From: Myxococcales bacterium
GTDB lineage: Bacteria; Myxococcota_A; Polyangia; Polyangiales; Ga0077539
Assembly: GCA_016793325.1 (NCBI GenBank)
Contig: JAEUKI010000057.1
Span: forward strand, 174,576-238,575
Reading direction: 5' to 3'
DNA: 64,000 bases
Below the pieces are notes generated by a model. It searched no databases. It saw only the letters and a list, made by a program, of their open reading frames with translations, and had not been told where the DNA came from. The position numbers and the translations under genes are program-made. Position 1 is the stretch's first letter, and the number at the start of each line of letters is the position of its first letter. Below are positions 37,383-49,499 of this stretch, one piece after another.

Positions 37383-39119
37383 ATGGCGGTCTCGAGGGTA
37401 GGAGAGGTCCTCGCAGCAAAATATCGTCTCGACGAGCGCCTCGGCGGCGGCGGGATGGGCGAGGTGTACCGCGCAGAGAACACGGCGATCGGCCGAGTCG
37501 TCGCGATCAAGATCTTGCGAGAAGAGTGCCTCTCGCAGCCGCAGATCGTCGCGAGGTTCCTTCGCGAGGCGCGCGCGGCCAATCGCGTGCGGCACCCCAA
37601 CGTCGTCGATGTGCTCGACGTGGGCGAAGACAACAAGGGCGTCCCGTTCATCGTGCAGGAGTTCTTGGAGGGCCAAGACCTCGCGGCGCACCTCGATGAC
37701 TTCGGCGGGCGGATCTCGCCGCGCGGGGCGCTCTCGATCATGTTGCCCGTGATCGACGCGGTGTACGCGGCGCACAAGGCCGCGGTGATCCACCGGGACT
37801 TGAAGCCCGAAAATGTGTTTCTCGCGCGCGTCGAGCAGCAGATCGTCCCGAAGGTCCTCGACTTCGGCATCTCGCGCATCGACGACGGCCTCGAAGACCA
37901 GCGCCTCACCGCCACCAACACCTCCATGGGAACGCCGCTCTACATGGCCCCCGAGGCCATCAAGGGCCTGCGCCACACGGACGCGCGCTCCGACGTGTGG
38001 TCGCTCGGCGTGATGCTCTACGAGCTCTTCACCGCGCAGGTCCCGTTCTGGGGCGAGTCGCAGGGGAGCTTGTTTCTCGCGATCGCGACGCAGCCGCCCG
38101 AGCCCGTCGATCGCTCGCTCGTGCCCGACGAGCTCGCGGAGATCATCTTGCGGTGTCTGGACAAGGACCCTTCGCGCAGGCCCGCGGACGCGGGCGCGCT
38201 CGCGAAAGAGCTCCGTGGATATCTCGCGAAGACGGGCGGGGTCGACGCGTTGTCGGCGACCGCTCCGGGCGCGGCGCAGTTCGTCGACGGTCGCAAGCCG
38301 CGGCGCGCGACGAAGTCTGTTCCGACCGATCGGGCCGAGGCTGCGACCGTTGCAGCGAAGCCACAGGTCGCGGCGCAGAAGCCCGCGCAGCCCTCGATGC
38401 CGCCGATGAAGCCCATCGCCGCAGGAGAGCCCGCGCCGCTCGCCGCGCACAAGCCCATGGCCTTCGCCAAGGCCCCCGAGCGCGCGTCGGACGCGCGTCG
38501 TTCGCGGCCCGAGCCGCCATCGCCCTCGGGCAGTCGCGCGATGGTGGCCGCCGTGATCACCGTCGTGTTCGGCGCGCTCGGGCTCGTCGTTCCCCTCGTC
38601 TCGATCGCGCGCGCGTCCCTCGATCCGTTTGTGCGCCAGCAGCCTCGCGCGCTCGACGTGATGGCCGCCGTCGCGCTCGTGTTCGCGATGCTCTGTTGGC
38701 GATGGTCATCCGGTGAGCAGTATCGCCACATCGCGTGGGACCTCGTCGGCGCGGCGCTCTCGCTCGTCGGATTCGCGATTTCGGTGGCGGTCGGCGCGCA
38801 CCCGTCGATGTTCGGACCGAGCGCGGTGACGCTCGCGGCGAAGGCCTCGTCGTGGGCGTTCGCGATCGCCGCGGTGCTGTTGGGGATCTACGGCGTTCGT
38901 CGCGCGATCGATCGAATCCGCCTGCGGGTGTTCGACGCGGCCGACGCGATCTTGCTCGCGCTCGCGGCGACGCTGTTCACGACCGGGGCGCGCTCCGCCG
39001 TGGATGCCTTGGCGCCCGCTGGCGCGACGAACACGACGGCAGACAGCACCGGAGCGTCCGATGAGTCCGAGGCCCCCGCGCACACAGAATCGACTCGGCG
39101 CCGGCCCGCGGCGCGCTGA
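37383..39119 (+). CDS. Ser/Thr protein kinase with C-terminal multi-span membrane domain
   Basis: 578 residues. Kinase domain about residues 15-280: GGGGMGEVYRAE, VAIKILREE, VIHRDLKPENVFL, VLDFGISRID. A Pro/Ala/Lys linker follows (about 290-385), then five or six predicted membrane segments (AVITVVFGALGLVVPLV, ALDVMAAVALVFAML, LVGAALSLVGFAISVAV, AAKASSWAFAIAAVLL, AADAILLALAATLF) and a short polar tail. It precedes the Sia-type operon by about 100 bases, and its target is not shown by the sequence. It diverges from the VWA gene. Confidence 0.92.
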   Translation: MAVSRVGEVLAAKYRLDERLGGGGMGEVYRAENTAIGRVVAIKILREECLSQPQIVARFLREARAANRVRHPNVVDVLDVGEDNKGVPFIVQEFLEGQDLAAHLDDFGGRISPRGALSIMLPVIDAVYAAHKAAVIHRDLKPENVFLARVEQQIVPKVLDFGISRIDDGLEDQRLTATNTSMGTPLYMAPEAIKGLRHTDARSDVWSLGVMLYELFTAQVPFWGESQGSLFLAIATQPPEPVDRSLVPDELAEIILRCLDKDPSRRPADAGALAKELRGYLAKTGGVDALSATAPGAAQFVDGRKPRRATKSVPTDRAEAATVAAKPQVAAQKPAQPSMPPMKPIAAGEPAPLAAHKPMAFAKAPERASDARRSRPEPPSPSGSRAMVAAVITVVFGALGLVVPLVSIARASLDPFVRQQPRALDVMAAVALVFAMLCWRWSSGEQYRHIAWDLVGAALSLVGFAISVAVGAHPSMFGPSAVTLAAKASSWAFAIAAVLLGIYGVRRAIDRIRLRVFDAADAILLALAATLFTTGARSAVDALAPAGATNTTADSTGASDESEAPAHTESTRRRPAAR

Positions 39120-39219
39120 GTGACTGCGTGCACACTCCCGACGCCGCGCCGAGCGTAAATATCGCAGGTTTCGTTGCGCGCCGTTGCGCGATGCGCGAAT
39201 ACTCGGCGAGGTCTCTGGG

Positions 39220-39450
39220 ATGGCGACGGATTACGCTCTGCTCGATGCGCTCGCGGAGGCTTCAGGCCTCTCGAGCGTGTTCGCGCACGCGTGCATCGTG
39301 CGCGCGCTCCGACGAAGCGGCGTGGACCTCGAGAAGTTCACCCGCGCGGACGTCGCCCGAGCCATGCCCGAAATCGAGCGCGCGCTGTCGGTCTACATCG
39401 ACCCCGCGGACCTCGCGACGCGCGTTCGGCACATGAAGAAGCTGCTCTGA
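39220..39450 (+). CDS. Small conserved-looking protein upstream of the Sia-type module
   Basis: 76 residues from ATG 39220; a longer TTG start at 39184 is less likely. The sequence is mostly helix, with EASGLSSVFAHACIVRALR and a charged end. There is no signal peptide, no membrane segment and no known motif. It is the first gene of the operon that continues with the SiaC-, SiaB- and SiaA-like proteins, and may be a small adaptor. Confidence 0.6.
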   Translation: MATDYALLDALAEASGLSSVFAHACIVRALRRSGVDLEKFTRADVARAMPEIERALSVYIDPADLATRVRHMKKLL

Positions 39451-39479
39451 TTCACACTCCCTCTACGCAGACGAGGCCC

Positions 39480-39860
39480 ATGCAGATCGCTCCAACTACG
39501 AGTACGGCGGGCGTGCAGTTCGACGAGGCGTCCTCGACCCTCTCGATCCGCGGCGAGTCGTACCCAGAGAACGCGTTCGAGTTCTTCAAGCCGATCCAGC
39601 AGTGGGTGGGGGAGCGCGCGTCGAAGCGCGACGGCGTGCTCGTGCTCGAGATCGCGGTGACCTACATGAACACGAGCTCGGTGAAGTGCATGATGGACCT
39701 CATCGATCAGCTCGACGCCGCGAGCCAGCGCGGCGCAAACGTGTCCGTCCGCTGGGTCCACAGCGAGAGCGACGAGCGGATTCGCGAGCTCGGCGAAGAG
39801 CTGCTCGACGCGGTCACGCTCCCGCACACGTTCGTCGTTCGCCGAGAGGACCAGCCGTGA
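39480..39860 (+). CDS. SiaC-like regulatory phosphoprotein (DUF1987)
   Basis: 126 residues. DUF1987/SiaC is the switch protein of a partner-switching system: it is phosphorylated by SiaB and dephosphorylated by SiaA, and in Pseudomonas the unphosphorylated form activates the diguanylate cyclase SiaD. The phospho-site is conserved here as MNTSSVKCM, with T65 as the acceptor. The sequence resembles an anti-sigma-factor antagonist (STAS-like) fold. The next start overlaps its stop (GTGA). No SiaD-like cyclase is present in this operon. Confidence 0.88.
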   Translation: MQIAPTTSTAGVQFDEASSTLSIRGESYPENAFEFFKPIQQWVGERASKRDGVLVLEIAVTYMNTSSVKCMMDLIDQLDAASQRGANVSVRWVHSESDERIRELGEELLDAVTLPHTFVVRREDQP

Positions 39861-40393
39861 AAATCGAAGAGATCCACTCGTTCAGCGACAGGCTCGGGAC
39901 CCAGGGCGTCGTGCTCTGCTTCAACGGACCGTTCTCGCACGGGATCGTCGAGCAGCTCGGGCAAGCGCTCCGTCGCCACATGCAAGACGCCTTCGCGCGA
40001 TCGCCGCTCGTGCTCGACGTGTTCGGCGTGTTCGTCGAACAAGCGCAGAACATCCAGAACTACGTGGGCAAGGCCTTCGCGCCGAACGACCCGGCGACGC
40101 ACGGGCTCTCGGTGATCGCGAAGGAGGGCGAGCGCTTCGTCGTTCAGTCGGGAAATCGCGTGCGAAACGCCGACGTCGCCTCGCTCGAACAGAGGCTCTC
40201 GCGCGTCACGAGCGCGAGCCGCGACGAGCTGAAGAAGATGTACAAGCAGCAGCTGTCCGCGACGATCCCCGCGGGCGAGAGCGCGGGGCTCGGGCTCATC
40301 GCGATGGCCCGCGTCTCGCGCGATCCGATCGTGTACCGCGTCGATCCGCTCGACGGGGACGTGTCGTACTTCTCGCTGCGGGTGACGATTTGA
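39857..40393 (+). CDS. SiaB-like protein kinase
   Basis: 178 residues from GTG 39857. It matches the SiaB family (a GHKL-like kinase that phosphorylates SiaC): QGVVLCFNGPFSHGIVEQ, VFVEQAQNIQNYVGKAF and SAGLGLIAMARVSRDPI, with the Asn of the N-box in QNIQNY and Gly-rich G-box in GESAGLGL. It stands between siaC-like and siaA-like genes and overlaps both by four bases, a firm sign of a functional trio. Confidence 0.85.
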   Translation: MKIEEIHSFSDRLGTQGVVLCFNGPFSHGIVEQLGQALRRHMQDAFARSPLVLDVFGVFVEQAQNIQNYVGKAFAPNDPATHGLSVIAKEGERFVVQSGNRVRNADVASLEQRLSRVTSASRDELKKMYKQQLSATIPAGESAGLGLIAMARVSRDPIVYRVDPLDGDVSYFSLRVTI

Positions 40394-42423
40394 GCGCCGA
40401 AGCACCGTCGGGGCCCGAGAGCGTCCCGCTGCGCCACCGGTTCGGGCTCCAGCTGCTCGGGTGGCTGCTCGTGGCTGCGCTCGTTCCCGCGGCGGCGGTG
40501 GGCGCGATCTCGTCGAGCGTCGCGCAAGACGCGCTCGAAAAAGAGCTCCGCGGCAGGCTCGTCAGCGTCGTCGAGCGCGACGCAGAGCGCCTCGATTCGT
40601 GGGCGCGTCGACGTCGCGCCGAGGTGCGTGCGCTCTCGCGCGCGGCGGACGTTCGCGCGGCGCTCGCGCGGGCGGCGAGCGGTGACTCCGCGGCGGGCGC
40701 AGAGCTCGCGGGACGACTGCGGCTTCACAGCGAGGCCCTCGAGTTTACGAACTTGCTCGTGGTGGCGTCGGACGGGAGCGTGCTGTGCTCGACCGAGAGC
40801 TCGACGCTCGTCGGTCGTCGCGTGAACCAAGGGCCGCTCGAGCGCTCGGAGCTCGCGCGCGTGTTCGATCGAGCGCGCCTGCTCGGCGAGAGCGAATTCT
40901 CGGACTTTTCGACGCGGAGGCTCGCGGGCGACGCCGTGGACAACGGCTCGGGAACGCCGCGCGCGCTCGTCGGCGCCGCGGTGTTCGACGCCGGTCGCGT
41001 CTCGGGCGTCGTCGTGGCAGAGCTCGACGACCGCGAGGTGCAGCGCAGCGCGCAGTCGCTCGTCGGGTTCGGCGCAGGGGGATCGATCGACATCGTGGGC
41101 TACGCCGAGGGCCGCGCGGTGTACGTGACCTCGAGCCGGACTTCGGGCGGCGGGTCCTTTCGGCGGGCGCTCTCGCTCGAGTCCGCGTCGCTCGAGTCCG
41201 AAGCGCTCCGCGGCGGCCGCGGCGACGGGACGCGCGCCGACGGCTCGGGCCGACAGACGTTCGCCGTGTGGCGCTACGTCCCTTCGCTCCGCTGGGGAAT
41301 CGTCTCGCAGGTCGACGAGGCCGAAGCGTTCGCGCCGGTCCGTCGCCTCCGCGCGCTCTCGATCGCGCTCGGGTCGCTCGCGGCGCTCTTCGCCGCGCTG
41401 ATCGCCGCGTGGGGCTCTCGTCGCGTCTCGGGGCCGGTCGCCTCGCTCATCCGCGAGGCCAATCGCGTGACGTCCGGAGACCTCTCGACGCGCGTCCGCG
41501 TCGAGGGCAAGGGCGAGCTCGCGATGCTCGCACAAGTATTCAACGGGATGGTGGCCGAGCTCCAGCGCAACACCGAGGGGCTCGAGGGCATCGTCGCCGC
41601 GCGCACGCGCCAGCTCACCGAGAACAACGCGCGCATTCGAGAGAGCATCGACCTCGCGCGCAAGATCGAGTCGTCGATGTTGCCCGACGGAGGCTCGCTC
41701 CCTCCGTCGTTGAAGAAAGCGGCGCTCGTGTGGCGGCCGCTCGACCAAGTGGGAGGCGACCTCGCGTTCGTCGAGCCGACGCCCGACGGGGGCTTCGTCG
41801 CGGGCGTGATCGACTGCACCGGGCACGGGGTGGCCGCGGCGATGACCGCGATGTTCGCGACGGCGATGTGCTCGCTCGCGATCGCGACGCACGGCTCGAA
41901 GGGCCCGGCCGAGGTCCTTCGCGAGCTCGATCGACGGCTCGAGCGCGCGTTCGACAGGGCCCGCGGCGACGGGATTTCGCTCGGGATGGACGTGGCGCTC
42001 GTCGCGGCGCGGCCCGGCGAGCCGCTGCGGTTCTCTGGCGCGGGCGTGGGCCTCTTCGCGCGCACGTCGGACAACAAGTTCACGACGATCTCGGGGCGCC
42101 GCGTGGGGCTCGGCTACGGCGCGCGGCGCAAGCAGCTCCCGCTCGAAGAGCACACGATTTCAATCGACGAGCTCGACTCGGTGATCTTGTTCACCGACGG
42201 CGTCTTGGACGAGCCGCAAGGGACGCGCGGCGAGGGGCTCGGTCGCACGCGGCTGCTCGCGATGCTCGAAGCGCGCAGCGGGATGGACATCGACAAGCTG
42301 CTCGCGACGATCGACGCCGAGGTGATCGCGGGCCGCGGCGAGCGGCCGCAGCGCGACGACGTGACGGTGCTCGGGCTGTCCATCAATCGCACGGCGCTCG
42401 TTCAATCGAAGGGAGCTGCGTGA
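40390..42423 (+). CDS. SiaA-like membrane PP2C phosphatase with sensor domain
   Basis: 677 residues, TTG start overlapping the siaB stop. Membrane helix 1 is about 16-42, then a periplasmic dCache-like sensor (about 45-310), helix 2 (about 318-343), a HAMP domain (345-395) and a SpoIIE/PP2C phosphatase domain (430-672). Metal-binding motifs LDQVGGDLAF and IDCTGHGVAAAMTA and the terminal DDVTVLGLSI are intact. It dephosphorylates the SiaC-type protein when a signal is sensed. The following substrate-binding protein may supply the ligand. Confidence 0.9.
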   Translation: MSAEAPSGPESVPLRHRFGLQLLGWLLVAALVPAAAVGAISSSVAQDALEKELRGRLVSVVERDAERLDSWARRRRAEVRALSRAADVRAALARAASGDSAAGAELAGRLRLHSEALEFTNLLVVASDGSVLCSTESSTLVGRRVNQGPLERSELARVFDRARLLGESEFSDFSTRRLAGDAVDNGSGTPRALVGAAVFDAGRVSGVVVAELDDREVQRSAQSLVGFGAGGSIDIVGYAEGRAVYVTSSRTSGGGSFRRALSLESASLESEALRGGRGDGTRADGSGRQTFAVWRYVPSLRWGIVSQVDEAEAFAPVRRLRALSIALGSLAALFAALIAAWGSRRVSGPVASLIREANRVTSGDLSTRVRVEGKGELAMLAQVFNGMVAELQRNTEGLEGIVAARTRQLTENNARIRESIDLARKIESSMLPDGGSLPPSLKKAALVWRPLDQVGGDLAFVEPTPDGGFVAGVIDCTGHGVAAAMTAMFATAMCSLAIATHGSKGPAEVLRELDRRLERAFDRARGDGISLGMDVALVAARPGEPLRFSGAGVGLFARTSDNKFTTISGRRVGLGYGARRKQLPLEEHTISIDELDSVILFTDGVLDEPQGTRGEGLGRTRLLAMLEARSGMDIDKLLATIDAEVIAGRGERPQRDDVTVLGLSINRTALVQSKGAA

Positions 42424-43685
42424 TGCGCGCGAGCACTCGACGGACCGCTCTTCAAGTGGGGCTCGCCGCGACGGCGGCGGGCGGCGCTGCGTTTGCGGCG
42501 TGGCGCTTTCGAAAGCAGCCGATTCGCGTCGGCGTCCTTCACTCGCTGACGGGGACGATGTCGCTCAGCGAGCGGCCCGTGGTCGACGCGACGCTCTTCG
42601 CGATCGAGCTCGTCAACCAGAGCGGCGGGTTGCTCGGTCGGCGCGTCGAGCCCGTGGTGGTCGATGGCCGCTCGGACGGTCAGCACTTCGCGCGCGAGGC
42701 GGACGCGCTCTTGCGGCGCGGCGACATCTCGGTGGTGTTCGGGTGCTGGACGTCGGCGAGCCGAAAGAGCGTCGTTCCTGTGTTCGAGCGGCACCGGCAC
42801 TTGCTGGTGTACCCGGTGCAGTACGAGGGCCTCGAGCAGAGCCCCAACGTGATCTACACGGGCGCCGCGCCGAACCAGCAGATCATCCCGGCGGTCGCGT
42901 GGGCCTTTGAAAACGTGGGCCGGTCGTTCTTCCTGGTGGGCTCGGACTACGTGTTTCCGAGGACGGCGAACGAGATCACCAAGGATCAGCTCCGCGCGAT
43001 CGGCGCGACGCTCGTGGGAGAGCAGTACCTGCCGCTCGGGTCGCGGGACGTTGACGCGTGCGTGCGCGCGATCGTCGAGGCGCGGCCGTCGGTCATCCTC
43101 AACACGATCAACGGCGACACGAACCTCGCGTTCTTTCGAGCGTTGCGCGCGGCGGGGATCACTCCGTCGCGGATTCCCACGGTGTCGTTCAGCATTGGCG
43201 AGCCCGAGCTGCAGTCGCTCGGCGACGCGGACGTCGCGGGCGACTTCGCCGCGTGGAACTACTTTCAGAGCATCGCGAGCGCGAAGAACCGCGCGTGGAT
43301 CAGCGCGTTTCGCCAGCGCTACGGCGCGAATCGAACGCTCTCGGACCCGATGGAAGCCGCGTTCGTCGGCGTCCAGCTCTGGGCGCAAGCCGTCCGGAGC
43401 ATCGGCGAGTTTTCGCCCCGCGCCGCGCGGCTCGGAATGCTCTCGCAGAGCGTCGAGGCCCCCGAGGGCGTCGTCGCCATCGACGCCGACACGGGCCACT
43501 GCTGGAAGAGCGTCCGCATCGGCCGCGCCCGCCGCGACGGCCAGTTCGACATCGTGTGGAACAGCGACCGCCCCGCGCGCCCCGAGCCGTTCCCGATCTA
43601 CCGCTCCGAAGCCGAGTGGCAGCGCTTCCTGCGCGCGCTCTACGAAGGCTGGGGCGCCCGGTGGTCCGCGCCCGCGCGCGGATAA
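42423..43685 (+). CDS. Urea/short-chain-amide-type ABC substrate-binding protein
   Basis: 420 residues. It starts one base before the siaA stop ends (TGATG), so it is coupled. A Tat- or Sec-like N-terminus with RR (TRRTALQVGL) leads to a periplasmic type I fold (about 33-385). LHSLTGTMSLSERPVVDA and GRRVEPVVVDGRSD resemble UrtA/FmdD/AmiC. The ABC permease and ATPase genes are absent. It may serve as an extracytoplasmic ligand sensor for the SiaA-like phosphatase. The downstream 25 bases lead into a large inverted repeat. Confidence 0.82.
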   Translation: MRASTRRTALQVGLAATAAGGAAFAAWRFRKQPIRVGVLHSLTGTMSLSERPVVDATLFAIELVNQSGGLLGRRVEPVVVDGRSDGQHFAREADALLRRGDISVVFGCWTSASRKSVVPVFERHRHLLVYPVQYEGLEQSPNVIYTGAAPNQQIIPAVAWAFENVGRSFFLVGSDYVFPRTANEITKDQLRAIGATLVGEQYLPLGSRDVDACVRAIVEARPSVILNTINGDTNLAFFRALRAAGITPSRIPTVSFSIGEPELQSLGDADVAGDFAAWNYFQSIASAKNRAWISAFRQRYGANRTLSDPMEAAFVGVQLWAQAVRSIGEFSPRAARLGMLSQSVEAPEGVVAIDADTGHCWKSVRIGRARRDGQFDIVWNSDRPARPEPFPIYRSEAEWQRFLRALYEGWGARWSAPARG

Positions 43686-43710
43686 ATCACTGGGTCCGCG
43701 CCCGCGAGGC

Positions 43711-43990
43711 GCAGCCCCCACCTGCGCTGCCGCGCGCCCCGCCCCCACGTAGTGAGGGCGGGGCTTTGCATTGAGAAAATGCAGTCACTAGACTGACAGG
43801 TTGATTGTGGGTGCCGGTATTTCACGGTCATGATCGCCCTCGCACACGCCTCAATCGAGCGACGAGTGGCCGTGAATTGTCAGTGGCCCATACAATCAAC
43901 ATATCAGTCCAATCGCAGCACGTTACACAATGCAAAGCCCCGCCCTCACTACGTGGGGGCGGGGCGCGCGGCAGCGCGGGTGGGGGCTGC
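43711..43990. repeat. 280-bp foldback with 62-bp near-perfect terminal inverted repeats
   Basis: Arm 1 (43711-43772) and arm 2 (43929-43990) are reverse complements with one mismatch over 62 bp. The inner part also folds: GACTGA 43791-43796 with 43904-43909, GTTGATTGT 43800-43808 with 43892-43900 and TTCACGG 43821-43827 with 43870-43876, all about one centre. No target-site duplication is seen. It could be a bidirectional terminator, a MITE or a structured RNA. Confidence 0.85.
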
Positions 43991-44040
43991 CCTTCGCATT
44001 CACAGTGCGAGACATTGCGATGTGTCCCGTTGTCGTCACG

Positions 44041-44077
44041 ACGTGGGGGCGGGGCGCGCGGCAGCGCGGGTGGGGGC
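44041..44077. repeat. Third copy of the GC-rich repeat (37 bp)
   Basis: Identical over 37 bases to 43951-43987 in the same orientation, 90 bases away; it starts ACGTGGGGGCGGGGCGCGCG. A similar GC-rich core appears in two tandem copies at 63465-63502. Confidence 0.8.
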
Positions 44078-44162
44078 CGCGCTCCGCGCCTTTGCGTTAA
44101 CTCACTCACCCCACGCCGCGCGTGTCGAGCGCGCACTTGAATTTGTGGCCGTGTAACCCTCG

Positions 44163-46754
<2,592 letters not shown>

Positions 46755-46911
46755 TTCGAGCCGCTCGGACAAAGCTCGGCTCGATCGTGGCGTGCAGCAA
46801 CGAAAGGTCCCCAAGCGTTTCTTAACGCCGCTCGCGGACCGTCCTACGCAAGCGCGGGCGCAGCGGTCGCTCTCGCGACCTGCACCGTTGGACGATGCGG
46901 TGGTTACGCGA

Positions 46912-49479
46912 CTACAGGTCGAGGTCGTCGAGGCCTTCGAGGTCCTCGCTGAGCTTCTTCAGCTCGGCTTCGTCGACCTTGCTCTCGATCGCGCCGGTGA
47001 TGGCGACGGCGACCTCGCGACCCCCGCCCCAGATCTCCGTGAGCAGCTCGGCGACCCTCCGCGCCTCGCCCGTCTCGAACGCGCCGAACGCCCGTCGTAG
47101 CCCCACCACGCTGCGCTTGAACGCTTCGTGATCGAGCGCCTCCATGAACTCGGTCATCGATCGCCAGAGCACCTTGCGAGACAAGAGCGCCATGCGGTTT
47201 CGTGACGAGAGGCCCTCGAAGTAGTTGCCCACCGCGTTGGGGTCGAGGCCCGGGGAGATCCGCAGCGATACGCGCCGATCGAGCACGACGTCCGTGACCT
47301 TGCCGCGCTCGAGCATGAGCGCGTTGGCCACGCCCGCGCAAAACCCGTGCGCAGCGTCGTCGTCGGCCACGCCGTCGAGCGCTCGCCACCATCGCTCGAC
47401 GTCGAACAACGGCTCGCCGTTCTCGACGCGCTCGGCCATCGAGCTCGTCGTCGCGACCCACTGAAGGTCGCCCATCGCTTCGCCGATCGCGCGCGCCGCG
47501 TCGTCGTCGCCGCGCACGGACGTCGGAAGCAGCAGCGTCGCCCGCAGAAACAGCTGCGCGACCAGCGGCTCGAGCGGGCCGAGGTCCACCTTGCGAACGC
47601 TCCCGTAGCTCGTCAGGTCGGACAGCCGACGCACGGCCGAGGCGATCGACGCGAAGCTCCCGTCGTCCACGCCGAGCTCGCGAACGCGCGTGACCGCAGC
47701 GTTCATCGCGTCTTGCAGCTCGCACTGCATCGCCACGAGCGCGACCTGCGCCGCGTCGCCCACGGTGGTCGCCTTCGAGAGCGCCTCTTGCAGCGCACGA
47801 ACCGCGGCGATCTCGATCGAGTCGCCCTTCAGCGCGCACTCGACGAGGGTGATCTCGCAGTCCGGCGTCCACTGCGCGGTCCAGGCCTCTTTGAACGTGC
47901 TCTGCTTGCGCGACCACCGCCGCGAGCCCGCCCCGCTCGGCGCCTCTTCGTCGAGGTCCACGTCGCTCCCCGAGTAGTCGAGCTGCGCGAATTTCACCCC
48001 GAGCGCCGCGAGGCGGTGCAAGAAGATCGAGACGTTGCGGTCTCGCAGCGCGCTCGCGGGCGTCGCGGCGCGGCGGTCTTCGCGCAGGTCGAGCGCCTCG
48101 CGCTTTCCGTCCTTCGCCCGGCCCTTCACGGGCTGCTTCTTGTCCTTGAGGTACTCCTCGAGGCGAAGGTCCTTCACGAGCCGGTAGAAGTCTTCTTGAA
48201 TACTTGTGCGAGCGACGCCGGGCGCCACCGTCCCGATCTCGTCGCCGACGACCACCTCGAGCGCCGTCGCCTCGAGCAGCGCCGCGTCGCCGTAGGTCAG
48301 GCACGTGAGCGCCCCGTCGAGCAGGTCGCGCAGCGTCGGCGCGGTCGCGTGGTCGTTGAGCGCCGCGAGCGTGCGCGCGAGGCGCGAGGCTTCGATCACC
48401 TCGGCGCTCGAGCGGATGTTGCCCCGCGCGCGGAGCCTCCCCGCGAGCGCCGAGAGCACCCGATAGCCCGTGTGCTCGGGGCGGCCCCTGCGCGTCTCTT
48501 CGAAGAGGATCTGGTAGTACGCGGGCGCGTTGTTTCCCGCGCCGTAGCCCGACTGCGCCGAGAGCCGGGGATAGCTGTACGGCATGATTGTGTGTGTGCA
48601 CGGCGACTTGGGGAGCGCCTCGAGCTCCTCGTCGGTCATCGCGTGCTCTTCTGCCGTGAGCACCGGGGCGTGGTAGGCGCCGCACACGACGACGATCTTG
48701 TCCGGGTCGTGCCCCGCGGCGATCACCTCGCGCAGCACGCGGCGCATGTACGCCTCGCGCAAGAGCGTCTCTCGCTCGCGCTTTCCGCTGTCTTTGCGCA
48801 CCGCGCGGAGCTGCGCGCCGAACTCGTGGATGGCCTCGCGATACGCGTCGGGCTGCGCGTTGTGCTCGAAGTGACGCTCCCACCACGTGTCGTGATCGGG
48901 CTCGCCCGTGAGCGTCGCGATGGCCGTGTACGGGTCGTCGAGGTACGCCTGCGTGTCGGTGCGCGGGGGGGCGTCCCCGCGGTCCTCGTCGTCTTCCGCT
49001 GCATTTTCAGCGAGAAACACGTCGGTCGGCAGGTCCATGAAGCGCACGAGCGCCTTGCGCGCGAGGCCCTTGGTGATCGCCATCCACTCGGGCGAGTACG
49101 CCGCGAGCGGATAGATGATCGAACGCACGGGGCGCGCCTGCGTAAACGACAAGATCGCGAGCGGCGGCTTGCTCTTTTTGTGCGCCAGCAGGGGAATCAT
49201 CGGGTCCGCGTCGGCCGGCCCCTCGATCACGATCGCCGTCGGCGCGACCTCGTCGATGAATCGATCGAGCTGCATCGCGCCCATGGGCGAGAGGTGCCTG
49301 ACGCCGAAGATGCGGCCGAGCGGCCCGGGACGAAGCTCCGCGCCGGGCTTGGATTTCGCCTTGGAATCCTTCGGGGGCTTTGCCTCGGCCGCTCTGGCGG
49401 CGGGCGTTGATTTCGTGGGCGCCTTCGCGGGAGCCTTGGACTCCTTGCGCTCGGGCTCGCCCTTCTTGCTCGTTGCCAA
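46912..49479 (-). CDS. DUF5682 family protein
   Basis: 855 residues. The N-terminal 60 residues are Lys/Ala/Pro-rich. The conserved part starts near residue 56 with FGVRHLSPMGAMQLDRF and AIVIEGPADADPMIP, the family's opening motif, then VVCGAYHAPVL, which recalls the His motif of TraB/ChaN-like proteins. Later regions are helical (IETVRELGVDDGSFASI-like). It is the last gene of an operon read from 54109 down to 46912. The family is always met with MoxR, VWA and SWIM proteins; its biochemical activity is not known. Here no VWA gene follows it; the likely one is at 36036-37247. Confidence 0.85.
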   Translation of the reverse strand: MATSKKGEPERKESKAPAKAPTKSTPAARAAEAKPPKDSKAKSKPGAELRPGPLGRIFGVRHLSPMGAMQLDRFIDEVAPTAIVIEGPADADPMIPLLAHKKSKPPLAILSFTQARPVRSIIYPLAAYSPEWMAITKGLARKALVRFMDLPTDVFLAENAAEDDEDRGDAPPRTDTQAYLDDPYTAIATLTGEPDHDTWWERHFEHNAQPDAYREAIHEFGAQLRAVRKDSGKRERETLLREAYMRRVLREVIAAGHDPDKIVVVCGAYHAPVLTAEEHAMTDEELEALPKSPCTHTIMPYSYPRLSAQSGYGAGNNAPAYYQILFEETRRGRPEHTGYRVLSALAGRLRARGNIRSSAEVIEASRLARTLAALNDHATAPTLRDLLDGALTCLTYGDAALLEATALEVVVGDEIGTVAPGVARTSIQEDFYRLVKDLRLEEYLKDKKQPVKGRAKDGKREALDLREDRRAATPASALRDRNVSIFLHRLAALGVKFAQLDYSGSDVDLDEEAPSGAGSRRWSRKQSTFKEAWTAQWTPDCEITLVECALKGDSIEIAAVRALQEALSKATTVGDAAQVALVAMQCELQDAMNAAVTRVRELGVDDGSFASIASAVRRLSDLTSYGSVRKVDLGPLEPLVAQLFLRATLLLPTSVRGDDDAARAIGEAMGDLQWVATTSSMAERVENGEPLFDVERWWRALDGVADDDAAHGFCAGVANALMLERGKVTDVVLDRRVSLRISPGLDPNAVGNYFEGLSSRNRMALLSRKVLWRSMTEFMEALDHEAFKRSVVGLRRAFGAFETGEARRVAELLTEIWGGGREVAVAITGAIESKVDEAELKKLSEDLEGLDDLDL

Positions 49480-49499
49480 GAGACGCCTCCGTCCGCGAG

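Larger units (their letters stand above)
43686..44162. other. 477-base gene-free stretch dominated by inverted and direct repeats
   Basis: It sits between convergent genes and contains the 280-bp foldback at 43711-43990 plus a third copy of part of it at 44041-44077. ORFs across it are artefacts of the repeats. Confidence 0.7.

Noticed and set aside
43711..43990. A second retron msr-msd RNA
   Set aside because: The arms pair over their full length, leaving no msr-like portion, and there is no reverse transcriptase within reach.
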